From Neocallimastix lanati (nom. inval.) (lineage: Eukaryota > Neocallimastigomycota > Neocallimastigomycetes > Neocallimastigales > Neocallimastigaceae), in assembly GCA_016946835.1 (NCBI GenBank), contig JACVTC010000022.1, positions 622,501 to 686,500 on the forward strand: DNA of 64,000 nt. Direction: 5' to 3'. This document shows, one piece after another, positions 22,717 through 36,399 of this stretch (position 1 is its first letter; every line of letters starts with the position of its first letter). The translations under genes were made by a program, and so were the position numbers. Under the pieces are notes generated by a model. The model saw only the letters and a list, made by a program, of their open reading frames with translations. It made no database searches and was not told where the DNA came from.

Positions 22717-25347
22717 TTTCGAAATTATCTAAATTTTATAAATATTTTTATATATATTAAATAAAAAATATATTATTATTGTTGTTGTTTGTAATATATT
22801 TTATTTAAAATTTTTTAAAAAAATTTTTATAAATAAATAAATTACATTTTTATTTATATTTTTTTTATAATAAAAAGCTTCAAATGTATTGTTAATAATT
22901 TATATTTTCAACTTTATTATTTTATAACTTTTATGTGAAAAAAAAAAAAAAAAAAAAAAAAAACTAATTATTATAAAATTAAATTGATATATTTTTTAAA
23001 TTTTTAATTTATCAATTTTTTGACTTTTTTTCATTAAATAATATTTATAAATTAATTTTATTCGAAAATTTTAAATAATATACTTGTATATAAAATTAAT
23101 GTTTAATACTACTGCTTTATTTTGAAAATTATTTCTGCTTTGAAAATAAAGAAAAAATATATATATAAAAAAATAAATAAATAACAAAAAAAAAGTTTAT
23201 TTAATATTTTACCTTTTTGTATTTAAGATAAATTTAATTTAAAATTTTGAAATTATTTCTTTATTCTTTTATAAAAAAATAAGAAAATATAATTTTATCT
23301 TATATTATTATTATTAAAAATATTTATTGAAAAAAAAAAAAAAAAACTATAGTGTTTTTATTCTCTTTCAAAAAGAATTTATAAATAATTAATATATACA
23401 GAAAAATAATAATCTATTATTTTTTGTTTTATTTTGTTCTTTTTTTTTTTTATAAAAAAAAAAATGCTGTTATAATAATTTATATAAATATATAAAATTC
23501 AATTATATTGAATAATTATTTATTAATTTAAAAGTCTAACAACTAATATATTCTAAATTTATTTTATCTATTGTTTAATTTATTTTATCTATTGTTTTGA
23601 TAGTACAAACTATTAATAATTTTTTTTTTCCAATTTCTTTTTAATTTAATAATCCTTATTCGAGTAGAAAAGATTTCCCCAACAAAAACATATATTCCAA
23701 TAGAATAAGGTAATGGAAAATAATTGTTATATAAATTAATTATATAATAAAATTTTAAAATATAGGTGATGAAATAAAAAAAAAGAAATGTTATGTTGGT
23801 ACTTCTTTTTCCTTTTATATTCTTTAGGAAGATCCACCATTAAATTATATTTTTTAAATAAATTTCTATTATTTTTTCATTATTATTTATTTCATTATTA
23901 CAATATATATTCTAATATATATTTATTTTTATTTAAAAAATATATAAGACATATTGTAATCTACTATAATAATATACTGCAATATTTAACATGGTTTTAA
24001 TAATTTAAGATATATTTGAATATATAATAATATATATTAAGCAATATATATAATATATTTAATGATATAATAATTTAAATATTAATAAAATTTCGAATAA
24101 TTAAATAATTTAATTCGATTTTTTATAAAAAATAAAATTTATAGAAAACATTAAATATTATATTTTGATATATTAATAATATTTAATATATGTTTAATAT
24201 ATTATTTTAGAAGAGAATATATTATATTACATATTTATAAATAAATTTATATTATATTAAAATTAGTAACTATAAAATTTTATATATTATATAATTTTCA
24301 TAAATAATGAATATAAAAAAATTTTTTTCAATTTCTATATTTAAAAAAAAAAAAAAAAAAAAGTTCTATATTAATTTATTTAAATTCTTAGATTAAAAAT
24401 TAAAGTTAATATATATATATTTCTATAATATTAGAAATGTAAATAATATTCTATTTTTTTTTCACCTATTATTGGATGATAACATAAATATTATGTGCTA
24501 CATAAACAAGAAACGCATTACTTTTAAAACTTAATTATATATTATTTAAGTATTAATATTTATATATTCGTATTTATAATAATATTATGATATGAATTAA
24601 TTTTAATAATAAATTAAAAATCTTTATTTTTATATTTATTATAAATTGATATACATTTAGCTTTAGCTAAAAGCATGGATTAATTTCTAAAACTATTTAT
24701 TTATTATAGTATTGGTTAACCAAATTTTTTGATTATATTTAATAAAAATTTAAAAATAAACGCTTTATCAAAAAGGGAATAAAATATTATATTATTTGTC
24801 ATTACTTAAAACATGGTATAAAAAAAATTTTACATAATAAAGTTGAAGATCTAATTTAAACTATAAAAAAAATTGTATTTAAAGTTCTTATATGATTTTA
24901 ACCTTCAACTATATGCACTAAATCTTAAAGAAAAGCTATTGATTTTGTTTTATTGTATTTTATTGTATTTTATTGTATTTTATTTTATTTTATTTTATTG
25001 TATTTTATTTTATCTTATTTTATTTTATCTTATTTTATTTTATTTTATTGTATTTTATTTTATTCAATCTGTACTTCATATTTATATTTCAACTATTTAT
25101 TTTATTTTATTTTATTTTACTTTATTTTACTTTATTTTATTTTATTTTATTGAAATATATAAAGGTTTAAAAACAAAATTACTTTAATTCTTAAAGTATT
25201 AAATGCTATATTAAATGCTATAATAATTACTTTGATATTTATAATTCATTGTGGATTAAATATATATTTAATTTTTATATTTATATTTTTTTTTCCATTA
25301 ATTAATTTGTTCCATAAAATCAAAAAATTTTATTGGTTTATATTCTC
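22717..25347. other. AT desert upstream of the PKS gene
   Basis: The first several hundred bases must include the PKS promoter and 5' UTR. Beyond that I see only A/T sequence, a 30-A run near 22940 and a TTTTA/TTTTATTG pentamer-type microsatellite at about 24940-25150. Confidence 0.6.
24945..25153. repeat. (TTTTA)n-type microsatellite
   Basis: About 200 bp of TTTTA units with TTTTATTG and TTTTATC variants. It keeps several frames open (Phe/Tyr/Ile/Leu strings), which are not genes. Confidence 0.85.
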
Positions 25348-25371
25348 TTCCCTGTCTTAAAAAAAAAAATT
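25340..25371 (+). mobile_element. LINE 3'-end remnant
   Basis: TATTCTCTTCCCTGTCTT followed by an 11-A run matches the 3' terminus of the LINE copy at 11805-14089, but on the opposite strand. Upstream sequence is too AT-rich to align, so this is a short, strongly 5'-truncated or decayed copy. Confidence 0.55.
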
Positions 25372-26439
25372 GGTTTATATATATTTAATTATATTTATTT
25401 ATTTATTTTATTATATATGTTTGTTTTATATTTACAATAATTAAATTATTCAATAAAAAAAATTTTAATATTCCATAAAATTTAATTTTATTGGTTTTAT
25501 GTTATTAACTAATTACAATTTGAGGATATGTATCAAAATATATATTTAAATGCTAATTCTATTTATATTGATAATATATTATTAGAAATTAATATATTAC
25601 TAATTAATAGTTGTTAATAATTATTAATATTTTAATATATTTAATATATTAAAAATTTTACCAAATTTTCCCTAAATTTTAAATAATAAACATGGTTTGT
25701 AAAGTTCATTAAAACAACAAGCATTAACTAAGAATCTAAATATTTAATATGGAATTCATTATTATATAATTTTAAATTATTTATAAGAATTTGAATCATA
25801 ATTTTATTATTTAAAAATCTATTGAATTAGAAGAGTTAAAGTTATAAATTATATTATTATGTTGTAAATGTTAAAAAATAAAAAAAAATTATTTAAAACA
25901 GATTATATATTAAAAATATGTTTATATTTAACTTTAAAACTTAAAATTTTTTATATTTAAATTAACAAAAAGACAAAAAAAAAAATTTTTTTTTTAATTA
26001 TTCATTTGTTATCAAAATATTATTTTATAAAGTTTATACAAAAAAAAATAATAAATAAATAAAAATAAAATAAAAAATAAAAAAATAAAATCTAATATTG
26101 CCTCATTAAATTTATCTAATAATATTTAACATTATAATCCTATTATTTCAAATATTATTTATTATTGTTAAAAACGATAATTTAAGCAGATCTTTCATTG
26201 CTTTATTTATTTATATAAAAATAGAAAAAAAAATAAAAAATAGTAATATTTTTAATATTTAATATATAATCTAAATATTTTTAATAGTTTATTTTATTAT
26301 TTATTTTTATTTAAATATTTCCTTTTTGTTATAATAATAATTTAGGTCTAGAATTTATTCTTTGTATTTATTAATTTTTGTTCATTATTTAATATCTTTA
26401 TATATATTTTATTCACTATTTAATTATAATATATATATA

Positions 26440-26603
26440 ATTTATTATTTAATAAATAACCATATATATATATTTTATTATTTAATAAATAACCATATAT
26501 ATAATTTATTATTTAATAAATAATCATATATATAATTTATTATTTAATAAATAACCATATATATATATTTTATTATTTAATAAATAATCATATATATATA
26601 TAA
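26440..26603. repeat. Tandem array, ~31-34 bp unit, 5 copies
   Basis: Five copies of TTATTATTTAATAAATAAC/T followed by CATATATATA with a small length difference between units. Each unit contains a near-palindromic ATTATTTAATAAAT, so it can form a small hairpin. Confidence 0.8.
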
Positions 26604-27564
26604 TAATAATATGTTTTTTATTTTATTCCCTTTAATATCATGATTACATTTGATTAATTTTAATGTTTTATATATATATATCTTATTACTTCATTTATAA
26701 TAAAAAAAAAAGATAATTATAGGTACTATTATTAATAAACTCAAATAGAGTATATTATATGTGATTTTATTAACATTATAAACATATTTTTTCCAAAAAA
26801 ATATTATATACACGCATGTTATTTTTTATTAATGAAATAAAATATAAAAAAAATTATTTATTTCTTTTTTTTTTATTTAAAGGTAATTAAACTGTAGTAT
26901 TGAAAAATTTTCTTTTATTTCCATTAAAATTTTCATTTATTAATTCATCATTATTTTAATGATAATCATAAGACGTGTCTAATCTAATTACTATTTATGT
27001 GATTACTTTCATGTAATAATAATAATAATAATAATATTAAATTGTATGAATTAAAGATGCTATGGCTTTTATAAATAAATATTTGTATTTGTATTTGTAT
27101 TGTACATTAATCTAATTGATACGAGAAAAATAATTAAAAAGGGATTTCATAATGAATTTTGACTAATCTATTCAGTTAACAGATTAATCAAAATTCAAAT
27201 AATCTTTTTTTTTATTTTGTTTTGTTTTGTTTTTTTGTTATTTTTTTTTTTATATAAATTAAATAATTTCATATCATTTAAATTATTTATGATTTAATTA
27301 TGGAATAAATTATGTATACAAAATTAATAAAAGAAAAAAAAAAATATTTTAATAATTTATTTTTAATTATTAATTAATACAACTAAAATAAAATTGAAAT
27401 CATGTTAAATGCACATATATCAAATTAGTAATGATAATATATAATAATATCATTTTAATTTACAATAAAACAAAAATAAATTAGTGTTTACCATAAAAGG
27501 ATAATTTTTTATAAGATTAGTAATTTAGAATAATTAGATTTATTAAAAGAATATGATATAATAG

Positions 27565-27599
<35 letters not shown>

Positions 27600-28809
27600 A
27601 AATTAGATATACTATATATAATCAAAGAATGTAAAGGTTTTTTTTTTTTTATAAACTCTATATATATTAAAATTCATAACAAGATACAATAATTTATTTT
27701 ATTTTATTTTATTTTATTTTGATTAATTTATTTTATTTTATTAATCTCATAATCCAAGATTATAATTAACGATAAAAACAATAAAAATGATACTTAAAAA
27801 TAGAATATATAAATATGAAATATTTATAAACTTCTAATAATTATTATAATTAGTAAAATTAGTAAATTAAAATCAGGAAAGCTTTTATTGGAAAAGACTT
27901 AATGACTTATATGAAATTAGTTATTAATATATTATTACTAATAATGACATGAATAGGGATTATAAACATATCATTAGAAATAATGTTTTATTATTTATTA
28001 TTAAAAAATTTTCCTTTATCTATTTAAAAAAAGAAAAAAAAAATATTTGTAATATACTTTAATATTACATAATTTTAATTTATTTATATATAACATCCAT
28101 ATATAATTTATTAATTATAAAAAATTTTTTTTTTCCTTTTTCTATTCGTTACAAAATATATATAAAATAAATTAATATTTTATTAAAAGATATTAATAAA
28201 CTTTCTCTTATAATTAAATTATTACAATTTTTGGAAAAGAATTTTTCTTTTAATTATTATAATATTAAAATTATAAAAACCTTTTTTTAAGATTAAAAAA
28301 AAAAAAATTAGAATAGAAAAGCAAAAAAGAATGAATTAAGTAGAATATAATGTATATGGTAATCAAAAATAAAAATGAATAATTATTACAATGTAATTCC
28401 TATTTTGAAAAAAAATTTTTTTTTTTTTAATTTTTAAACTAAAGGTTATTATTTTCCAATTGTTTTAATGTTTAAAGTAAATCTTGAAAAATATGATTTA
28501 TAGTTGTTTAATCCCTATATATTTAATCTATACAATTATATTTCAGTTTTACACTTTTTTATTAAAAATTATTTTGTTATAGCAATATATTTTATATATT
28601 AATGAGCTTTAGGACGATATAGCATCTTTTTTTTAATGATAAATAAATATTAACAAAAATATTAAAAATATTTAATTATATAAAAACAATTATATAATTA
28701 AAATTTAAACAATTTCCCTATCTAAAAAAAATAAAAAAAAAAATTTAAACAATAATTTAATATTAAAATTAATCTATGAAAATTTAAATGTATTAAACTA
28801 TAAAAAAAA

Positions 28810-29215
28810 ATAATAATAAATTATTTATTATTTATTATTATTCAATTATTTATTATTTATTATTCAATTATTTATTATTTAATTATTTAATATTTATTAT
28901 TAATTATTTATTTATTTATTATTTATTATTTATTATTATTAATTATTTACTATTTACTATTTACTATTTATTATTTATTATTAATTATTTACTATTTACT
29001 ATTTACTATTTACTATTTACTATTTATTATTTATTATTAATTATTAATTATTTATTTATTTATTATTATTTATTATTTATTATTAATTATTTACTATTTA
29101 TTATTTATTATTTATTATTTATTATTTATTTTTTACTATTTATTGTTTATTGTTTATTATCTATTATTTATTATTTATTATTTATTATTTACTATTAATT
29201 ATTATTTATTATTTA
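28810..29215. repeat. TTATTTA / TATTTAC heptanucleotide array
   Basis: About 400 bp of imperfect 7-bp units, with local homogenised blocks of TATTTAC (for example 28940-28965 and 28985-29020). Confidence 0.8.
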
Positions 29216-29870
29216 TTTGTCAAAATAAAATAAAGAAGTTTCATAATCTTAAATGTTACTTAATCAATATGTTGTATTATATATTCATTGTAAATATATA
29301 ATATTTATTTAATAATATTATATATCGAATTATTAATACCCATAACAACCAAAGGACATAAAAGATAATATAATCATTATTCTTTTACACTTTGTAAGGG
29401 TTAATTTATAATATAAAATAATGCTGATATTAATAAAATATTAATATTAAAAACGAATATTTAATATAATTTAACATAATATTATATAGATATAATTTAT
29501 GAACCATATTGATGATGAATATAATATATAATCTTTAGTAAGTAATTACTTTTGGACCAGCAAGCCTAAGATAATTCTTAGGTATTCAAATTAAAGTTTA
29601 TAAGGATAATATATAAAAAAATTAATTATTCTTACTATTTGTGGTTTATAATATATTTTTATATATATATTATATATTATTATTATTTATCAATATTAAT
29701 TGATTGAAATTACTACGACTGAATTATAGAAATTGTGAAATTGAAATTTAATTCAGTTGTAACATTATTTATTATTTATTATTATTCATTAGTTATTATT
29801 CTATTTATCAATTAATTTATTTATTTATCTATTTATTTATTTATTAGTATTTATTACTTATTATTTGTAC

Positions 29871-30360
29871 TTTGGACTAACGCACATAAGATTTCTGGAT
29901 CGACACCGCGAGTACTTCCTGAATTATATGGGGGGATTTCATTCTCCTTGGGTGTTTTTCTCTTTAAATTAAGTTGGTGTCCGCTCACTCGCTTTGGAAA
30001 GTATCCCTGTTGCTAGATTGTATAATTGCTACTTCAAAGAACATTTAATCTGTGAATAGATTAGTATAGTTGTTCCTCTTCGATGATGGTTCAAGGAATC
30101 ACTGAAAAGAAGTCACTACTATCACTAAAACTATTCTACATCATATTACTATTGTCACTAAAACTATCCCTTACTAGTTCTAATAAAAAACCATTTCAAA
30201 TCGTACCATTTCTAACAAATTATTCCTCATTACTATTATTGCTAAGACTCCTTCAATGAGTATACCACTTCTAATTCTTGTATTCAAACTGGCATCTATG
30301 AAACTAATGAATATGTTGTAACTCTTAACCGATGTTTGGCTCAATCATGAGATACTTAAT
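29871..30360 (+). pseudogene. Decayed Cys-containing coding remnant, possibly CBM18-type secreted protein
   Basis: This ~490-bp island is clearly less AT-rich than everything around it and has codon-like texture broken by stops and frameshifts. Around 29985-30055 the plus strand reads FGKYPCC in one frame and LYNCYFKEHLIC in another, a spacing reminiscent of the chitin-binding CBM18 pattern (GKCP-CC-Y-C-EHC). Further on come Thr-rich ITKTI and ITIVTKTI strings, and a coherent tail segment containing NEYTTSNSCIQTGIYETNEY and ending LNRCLAQS. CBM18 plus Thr-rich linkers are common on secreted or surface proteins of fungi. The assignment is tentative; a repeat element or a structured RNA is the alternative. 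Confidence 0.35.
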
Positions 30361-31798
30361 GAAGAATAAGATGTTATTAATATTTTTGTGCTAAAGATAA
30401 TCAAATTTAATAAAACAAGAATAATGATATAATAATATAAAAATAATAATAATAATAATGATATAATAATATAATAATAATAATGATAATAATAATAATA
30501 ATAATATAATAAAATATAATTATATATAAATCCAGCATCTTATTATGAATAATACATTATAAATAGTACAAAATTTTGTAATTCTTTTGTTATACAAATA
30601 TATAAATAAAAAAATTGCATTAAACAAAAGAAGATACTTTAAATAATTGATATATAAATTTATTTGTACTGTTTAATAATACTTTAAATAGTATATATAT
30701 ATATATATCTTAAATTTAAAATGTCAAAGAATCTTAAAAATGAAAAGAAAAAAAAAAATTTTTTTTATTGTTGTTGTTTAAATTATTTAATTACTAGTTA
30801 TATTTCATTAATACTATTGTTAAAAATAATTTAATTATTAGTTTTATTTCATTAATATTATTTTTAAAACTATTTTAATTATTAGTTTTATTTCCTTAAT
30901 GTTTAATTTAAAATTTTAAAAATAATTATATCATTATTATAATTAAAATATATTTGTGACTTAAAAAATACTAAATAAATAGATGTAATACATATTTAAA
31001 ATTCTTACTGGCTAATTAGATAATGTAAAGGATAACATACAATTTTTATAAAGTAAAAGGTTTATAGAGAAATTATAATAAATAAAAAATAATAGTATTT
31101 CAATTTTTAACTCATATAATACTTTTTATAATGAAATCTTTTTATTAATATTAAAAATTAGTTACACAAAATTTTTAATTATGTACATATTTAATAATTT
31201 AAATTTATAATAACATATATATATATATATATGTGTATATTTTTTTTTTAATAGTATACTCTAAAAGAAAAAGGAGACAAATTATCTAAAGTGCCTAAAT
31301 TAATTTAAAGTAAAAGTAAAAAAAAAAAAAAAAAAAAATAAAAGTCCTTCATTAAAAAAAAACAAAGAAGATTCTTTACTTCAAATATATTTATACTTGT
31401 ACTTTTCACCCTTTGGAAGTATTATAAATAAAATAAATAAACCTTTGAATATCTTTTCTTTTTCCAAAAAAAATATAAATAGAAATGAAATAAAAATAAA
31501 ATAAAATAATATATATATATATAAATTATCTATAATAAAGAAATGGAAATAATTATTTATTATTTATTAAATATACAATTATTTAATATTCATTTATTAA
31601 ATAAGTTATTAACAAAAATAAAAAAACAAAAAATTTAGCATATAATTTTATATATGGTTAATTTTATATATCTCAATTGTTTATTATAAAAAATATTATA
31701 ATTAATAATAATATATATTATTATATTATTATTTATTACAAAAAAAAAGTAAATCCTTAAAATTTTAATGGAATTAAGAAATAAAAAATGAGATCAAG
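30361..31798. other. AT-rich spacer
   Basis: AAT-type repeats (30440-30510) and homopolymers; a short less AT-rich patch near 31365-31420. No gene seen. Confidence 0.6.
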
Positions 31799-31800
31799 TA

Positions 31801-31832
<32 letters not shown>

Positions 31833-31880
31833 AGTTTTATTTTAATCAATAAATAGGAAAGCTCCAACCAGAAATAAAGT
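31799..31880 (-). mobile_element. Poly(A)-tailed repeat remnant (third tail family)
   Basis: A 26-T run is followed on the plus strand by AGAATTAGTTTTATTTTAAT and then AATAGGAAAGCTCCA. A very similar order (GAATTAGATAAAATTTAATA, then ATAGGAAAGCTCCA) occurs at 58436-58478. Read on the minus strand this looks like the 3' end of a retroposed element with a poly(A) tail. Confidence 0.45.
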
Positions 31881-32603
31881 AATTAAAAAAATTTTTTTTT
31901 TAATAAATATTAGGGTTAGTATAATAAACATTATATATATGTACATATATGTACATAAATATATGTAAAATCATAAATTAATGTATTAGTCACACTTAAT
32001 TTATTATTTATAAATTTTATTAATAAATTTGTATTTTCAAATTGAAATTTTAAATTCCATAAATTAAAGAGGAATAATAAATTGATATTTCAAATAAATC
32101 TTCATGTAAAATAAAATCAAAATATAAGGTAAATACTTTAATTCTGTTAAAAGAATAAAAATAGAACTTACAACTAGTAAAGTTATACCAATATTACATA
32201 AAAATGAAAACTTAATGAATAATAAAATGATTAAAATATAATAAAGTATATTTTGATGAGGAAAATTAAAACTCATAAGACATGAATAATATAAATATTT
32301 TATTTTGAAAAAGTTTTCTGTATTACTATAATTTAAGCTATATTTAATTTATTTAATATATTTAATATATTTAATATTTTAATGCTTGGCTAGATATAGG
32401 TTTTTTTTTTTTTTTATATATATATATTTTGGTATTTTAATTTATATTTAAATGCCGATTTTAAATAAATGCTTAAATATTATAAATTTTTATGATGAAA
32501 AAATATATATATATATAATTTATATTTATTATAATAATAATAATAATAAAAACTTTAAAAAATAATATATATATTTCATTAATATAATTGTACCATAAAA
32601 AAA

Positions 32604-32637
<34 letters not shown>

Positions 32638-32914
32638 TACTAGAATTTCAATAGGCCAATAAAATTAAAATAAAAAATTAATATATGAAGTTTTTTTTAA
32701 GTAAAATATAATTTAAAATAGTATAAATATATAAATATAATATCAATTTAGATTGTAATATAAATATAAATATATATATAAACACGTTTTTTATAATTGT
32801 GAAATATAAAAAAAAAAAATAAAATATAAGAAAAAACACTTTTTTTTTTTTTTTTTTTTTTTTTAATTCTGTTGAACATTATTTAATATATATATATATA
32901 AGTATATATATGCA
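31881..32914. other. AT-rich region upstream of the F5/8C membrane-protein gene
   Basis: Homopolymers and AT dinucleotides; it must contain the promoter of the 32915 gene. A 70-codon minus-strand frame at 32064-32276 encodes only AT-driven hydrophobic residues and is not credible. Confidence 0.55.
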
Positions 32915-34657
32915 ATGATTATTATTACATTATTTATATTCTCACTTAATTATTTATTTGTAGTTGCTTATACAAATTTAGCTTTAGGAAAAATAGCAAC
33001 GTCTTCAAGTATTGAAAATATTAGTTTTGATGCCAGTAAAGCTGTTGATGGTGATAAAACAACAAGATGGGCAAGTATAGAATTGCAACCAAATCCAGAA
33101 TGGATAGAAGTAGACCTTGGAAGTGTAGTGAAATTAAATGAAGTTGATATTTTATGGGAGGCATCTTTTGCAAAAGAATTTCAAATACAACTTTCTTTTG
33201 ATGGTGAGACATATGAAACGGTAGCTAAAGTTAAAAGTGATAGAGAAGTAATATTAGATAAAGATGTTGAGTTAGAAGATTATATACAAACCTCAACTAC
33301 GTTTAATACAAAAGAAGCGAGATATGTTAAAATTTATTGTTCCAAAAAAGGTACATTATATGGATATTCAATATACGAATTGGAGATTTATTATGTAAAC
33401 AAAAATGTACCCAAAAGTAATAAAGAAAATTTCGATGATGATAATAATAATAAGTGGATATATTTCAGTATTATTGGAGGTTCGATCTTTTTTTGTGCAT
33501 TAATAGCAGCGTTATTATTAGTCAGAAGAAGAAGAAATGATAATGATAAAAATTTTATAGAGAAAGAATTTAATGGTGATTATATTATTTCACCGGTTAT
33601 TCCAGGTGTTCTTCCAAAAGAAAATGAAAAAAAGGATTGCTCTTTAGAAGAAGGAAATATGTCTAACGCTATTGTAGCAGGTAAAGCGGAACTTGATATA
33701 ACTTTACTTAATTCACAAAATAATGATACAGTGAATGAATCCAATGGAAATAGTTCTAATGGAAATGTTTCTAGTGGAAATAATTCCAATATAAATAATT
33801 CCAATATAAATAATTCCAATATAAATAATTCCAATATAAATAATTCCAATATAAATATTTCTAATATAAATGGTTATAATGTAAATGAATCCAATGTAAA
33901 TGGTTCCAACGGAAATAGTTCTAATAGAATTTGCTCTATTGTAAATAGTTCCACTGTAAATGTATCCAATGCAAATGTATCTAATGCAAATGGTTCAAAT
34001 ATAAATAGACCAAATATGAACGAATCCAATAGACCTGATATACCCAATGAAGTAGTAGTGGTACAAAATATTCCACCAAATAGTGTTACTAGTAATAACA
34101 ATTTACCATTTACTACTCAGGCGTTAGAACAACCACATAGTAATATACCACTGTCATTTGAAGGAGTTTCTCCTTTGTCACCAAAAAAATTAGAGGTTCT
34201 TCAAAATCAATCTAGCACTTCTCAAGACAATTCTCTTCCCACCTATTCAGATATAAGTAACTATACTAATTTACAATATCTAGGATCACTAAATCAATTC
34301 ATATACTATCCCAATGGAAGTTTTGGCATGATCAATATGAATAACGGAATAATGATGAATGGTATGAGCCAACCATTCCTAATAAATAATGCCTTTATGA
34401 ATAATATGAATAATAATGGTGGGCAATATATCATTGGTAATTATTGTATAAATCCTAATCAAGATTTCAATAATATGAATGGACCTAACATAAGTTCGAT
34501 GAATAGTATAAGTTATAATTATACTCTATCAACGCCACCATCATATCCAAGTATTAGTTATAACGGAATTAGTAATGACAACAACAGTAATAATAATGAC
34601 AATAGAAATAATAATATGATTGGTGAAAACAGAATAGGGAACAACATTGATAACGAA

Positions 34658-34713
<56 letters not shown>

Positions 34714-34717
34714 TAAC

Positions 34718-34764
<47 letters not shown>

Positions 34765-34768
34765 TAAC

Positions 34769-34803
<35 letters not shown>

Positions 34804-34813
34804 TAACAATAAC

Positions 34814-34867
<54 letters not shown>

Positions 34868-35155
34868 TTAGAAAGCAATGAAGATAGTAACCATACTAAC
34901 AATGATGAAAATAATAACCTTACTAATAATGATGAAGACAATAATCTTACTAATAGTAATGAAGACAGTAATCGTACTAATAATGATGAAGATAGTAATC
35001 TTACTAATGATGATGAAGATAATAATCTTACTAATGATGATGAAGAAAGTAATCTTACTAATGATGACGAAGACAGTAACCTTAATAATGATGAAAGTAA
35101 CCTTAATAAGAATGATGAAGAAAATAACCTTGCTAATAATGATGAAAACAGTTAA
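32915..35155 (+). CDS. Single-pass membrane protein with F5/8C (discoidin) ectodomain and Asn-rich cytoplasmic tail
   Basis: 746 aa, one exon. Residues 1-19 are a hydrophobic signal peptide. Residues ~20-160 form a coagulation factor 5/8 C-terminal (discoidin, galactose-binding-like) domain: NLALGKIATSSS, ASKAVDGDKTTRWAS, WIEVDLGSVVKLNEVDI, FQIQLSFDGETYETVAKV and ARYVKIYC are the standard strands. A transmembrane segment follows at about 181-203 (WIYFSIIGGSIFFCALIAAL), ending in RRRR, which places the rest inside the cell. The ~540-residue tail holds repeated SNINN units, Pro/Asn/Tyr-rich sequence, 69 consecutive Asn (34661-34867) and TNNDEDSNL-like acidic repeats. F5/8C domains bind sugars or lipids, so a cell-surface or wall receptor role is plausible, but the specific ligand is not predictable. 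The repeat texture continues past the stop in another frame up to 35213. Confidence 0.85.
34661..34867 (+). repeat. AAT/AAC trinucleotide tract encoding 69 Asn
   Basis: 207 bp of AAT with interspersed AAC codons, in frame with the F5/8C gene. The AAC interruptions would stabilise the tract against slippage. Confidence 0.97.
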
Positions 35156-36365
35156 CTACAGTAATGAAAATAATGAAAGCAGTAATATAAAAAATAATAA
35201 CAGTAATATATGAAATAGAAATAAAAAAAAAAAAAAGAAAAAAAAAAAGAAAAAGATGGAAATATCAATATTAAAAATGAATAAATAATATGAATAATGG
35301 TACTGATGGGAAAGATGAAAAACGCGCAAAATGAAAATCAGAAATAAAAATTATGTTTATTTTTATTATTTTATTTTATTTATATAAATTAAGTTTTTCT
35401 TTCTTTCTGTTTTTTTTTTTTTTTTAAATTAATATATTTATTTTATTATATCGTGGATTTTATAACTCTGGAAAAATTATATTAAATTAAATAGTTAATT
35501 AACAATATTAATTATATTAATATATATTTAAACAAATAACTTTTTAATAACTTTTTAATAAATTATTATTAAAAGATTATTTTTTTAAAAAAAAAAATCT
35601 AATTTTAAAAGTTTATTTGTGTTAAAAAAAAAAAAAAAAAAAAAAAAATCATTTTCGAAATATATATATATATATATTATTAATTTTCATTAAATATATA
35701 TATTATATTATAATACTTTTTAATATTTACTTTATTTTATATATATTTATATATATATATATTTAAAAAAAAAAAAAAAATAATTATTTTATATTTTTAT
35801 TAGTATTAATATGAAATAGTATATATTAATAATAGAAATTATATAAATAGAAAATTTCATTCAATTTTTTAACCAATTAGACCAACTTTCATATTAATAA
35901 ATGGTAAGAATTAAGTAATTAGAAATAAATAAATAAATAAATAATAAATAATAAATAATAAATAATAAATAATAAATAATAAATAATAAATAATAAATAA
36001 ATAAATAATAAATAATAAATAATAAATAATAAATAATAAATAATAAATAATAAATAATAAATAATAAATAATAAATAATAAATAATAAATAATAAATAAT
36101 AAATAATAAATAAAATAAATAATAAATAAATAATAAATAATAAATAATTAATAAATAAAAATAATAAATAATTAAATAATAAATAATTAAATAATAAAGA
36201 ACAAATAATAGATAATTATATTTGATAATTAAGATAAAAATAAAGGTATTTTTATTCATATAAAAATAATTTTAATTATTATATTAATATTTTTAAATAT
36301 GAAATAAATTAAATTAATTATAAAGTTTATATATATTTATTAAATTCAAATGTTGCTATTAATTG

Positions 36366-36399
<34 letters not shown>

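Larger units (their letters stand above)
25372..29870. other. AT desert with short tandem arrays
   Basis: No gene seen. Contains the ~32-bp array at 26440-26603 and the TTATTTA-type heptamer array at 28810-29215 (both listed separately), plus scattered homopolymers (for example about 27565-27595). Confidence 0.6.

Noticed and set aside
24873-25187. Phe/Tyr/Leu-rich frames
   Set aside because: Generated by the (TTTTA)n microsatellite; no start context, no domain.
28810-29215. CRISPR-like array
   Set aside because: Simple heptamer repeat without spacers, and a eukaryotic genome.
32064-32276. 70-codon hydrophobic minus-strand frame
   Set aside because: Composition is what random A/T sequence gives; no homology signal or gene context.
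22717-32914. A centromere or replication origin in the 10-kb desert
   Set aside because: No organised satellite or defining motif; other spacers in the window have the same texture.
34558-34941. Poly-Leu (minus) and poly-Ile (plus) open frames
   Set aside because: Shadows of the AAT/AAC tract that encodes 69 Asn in the F5/8C gene.
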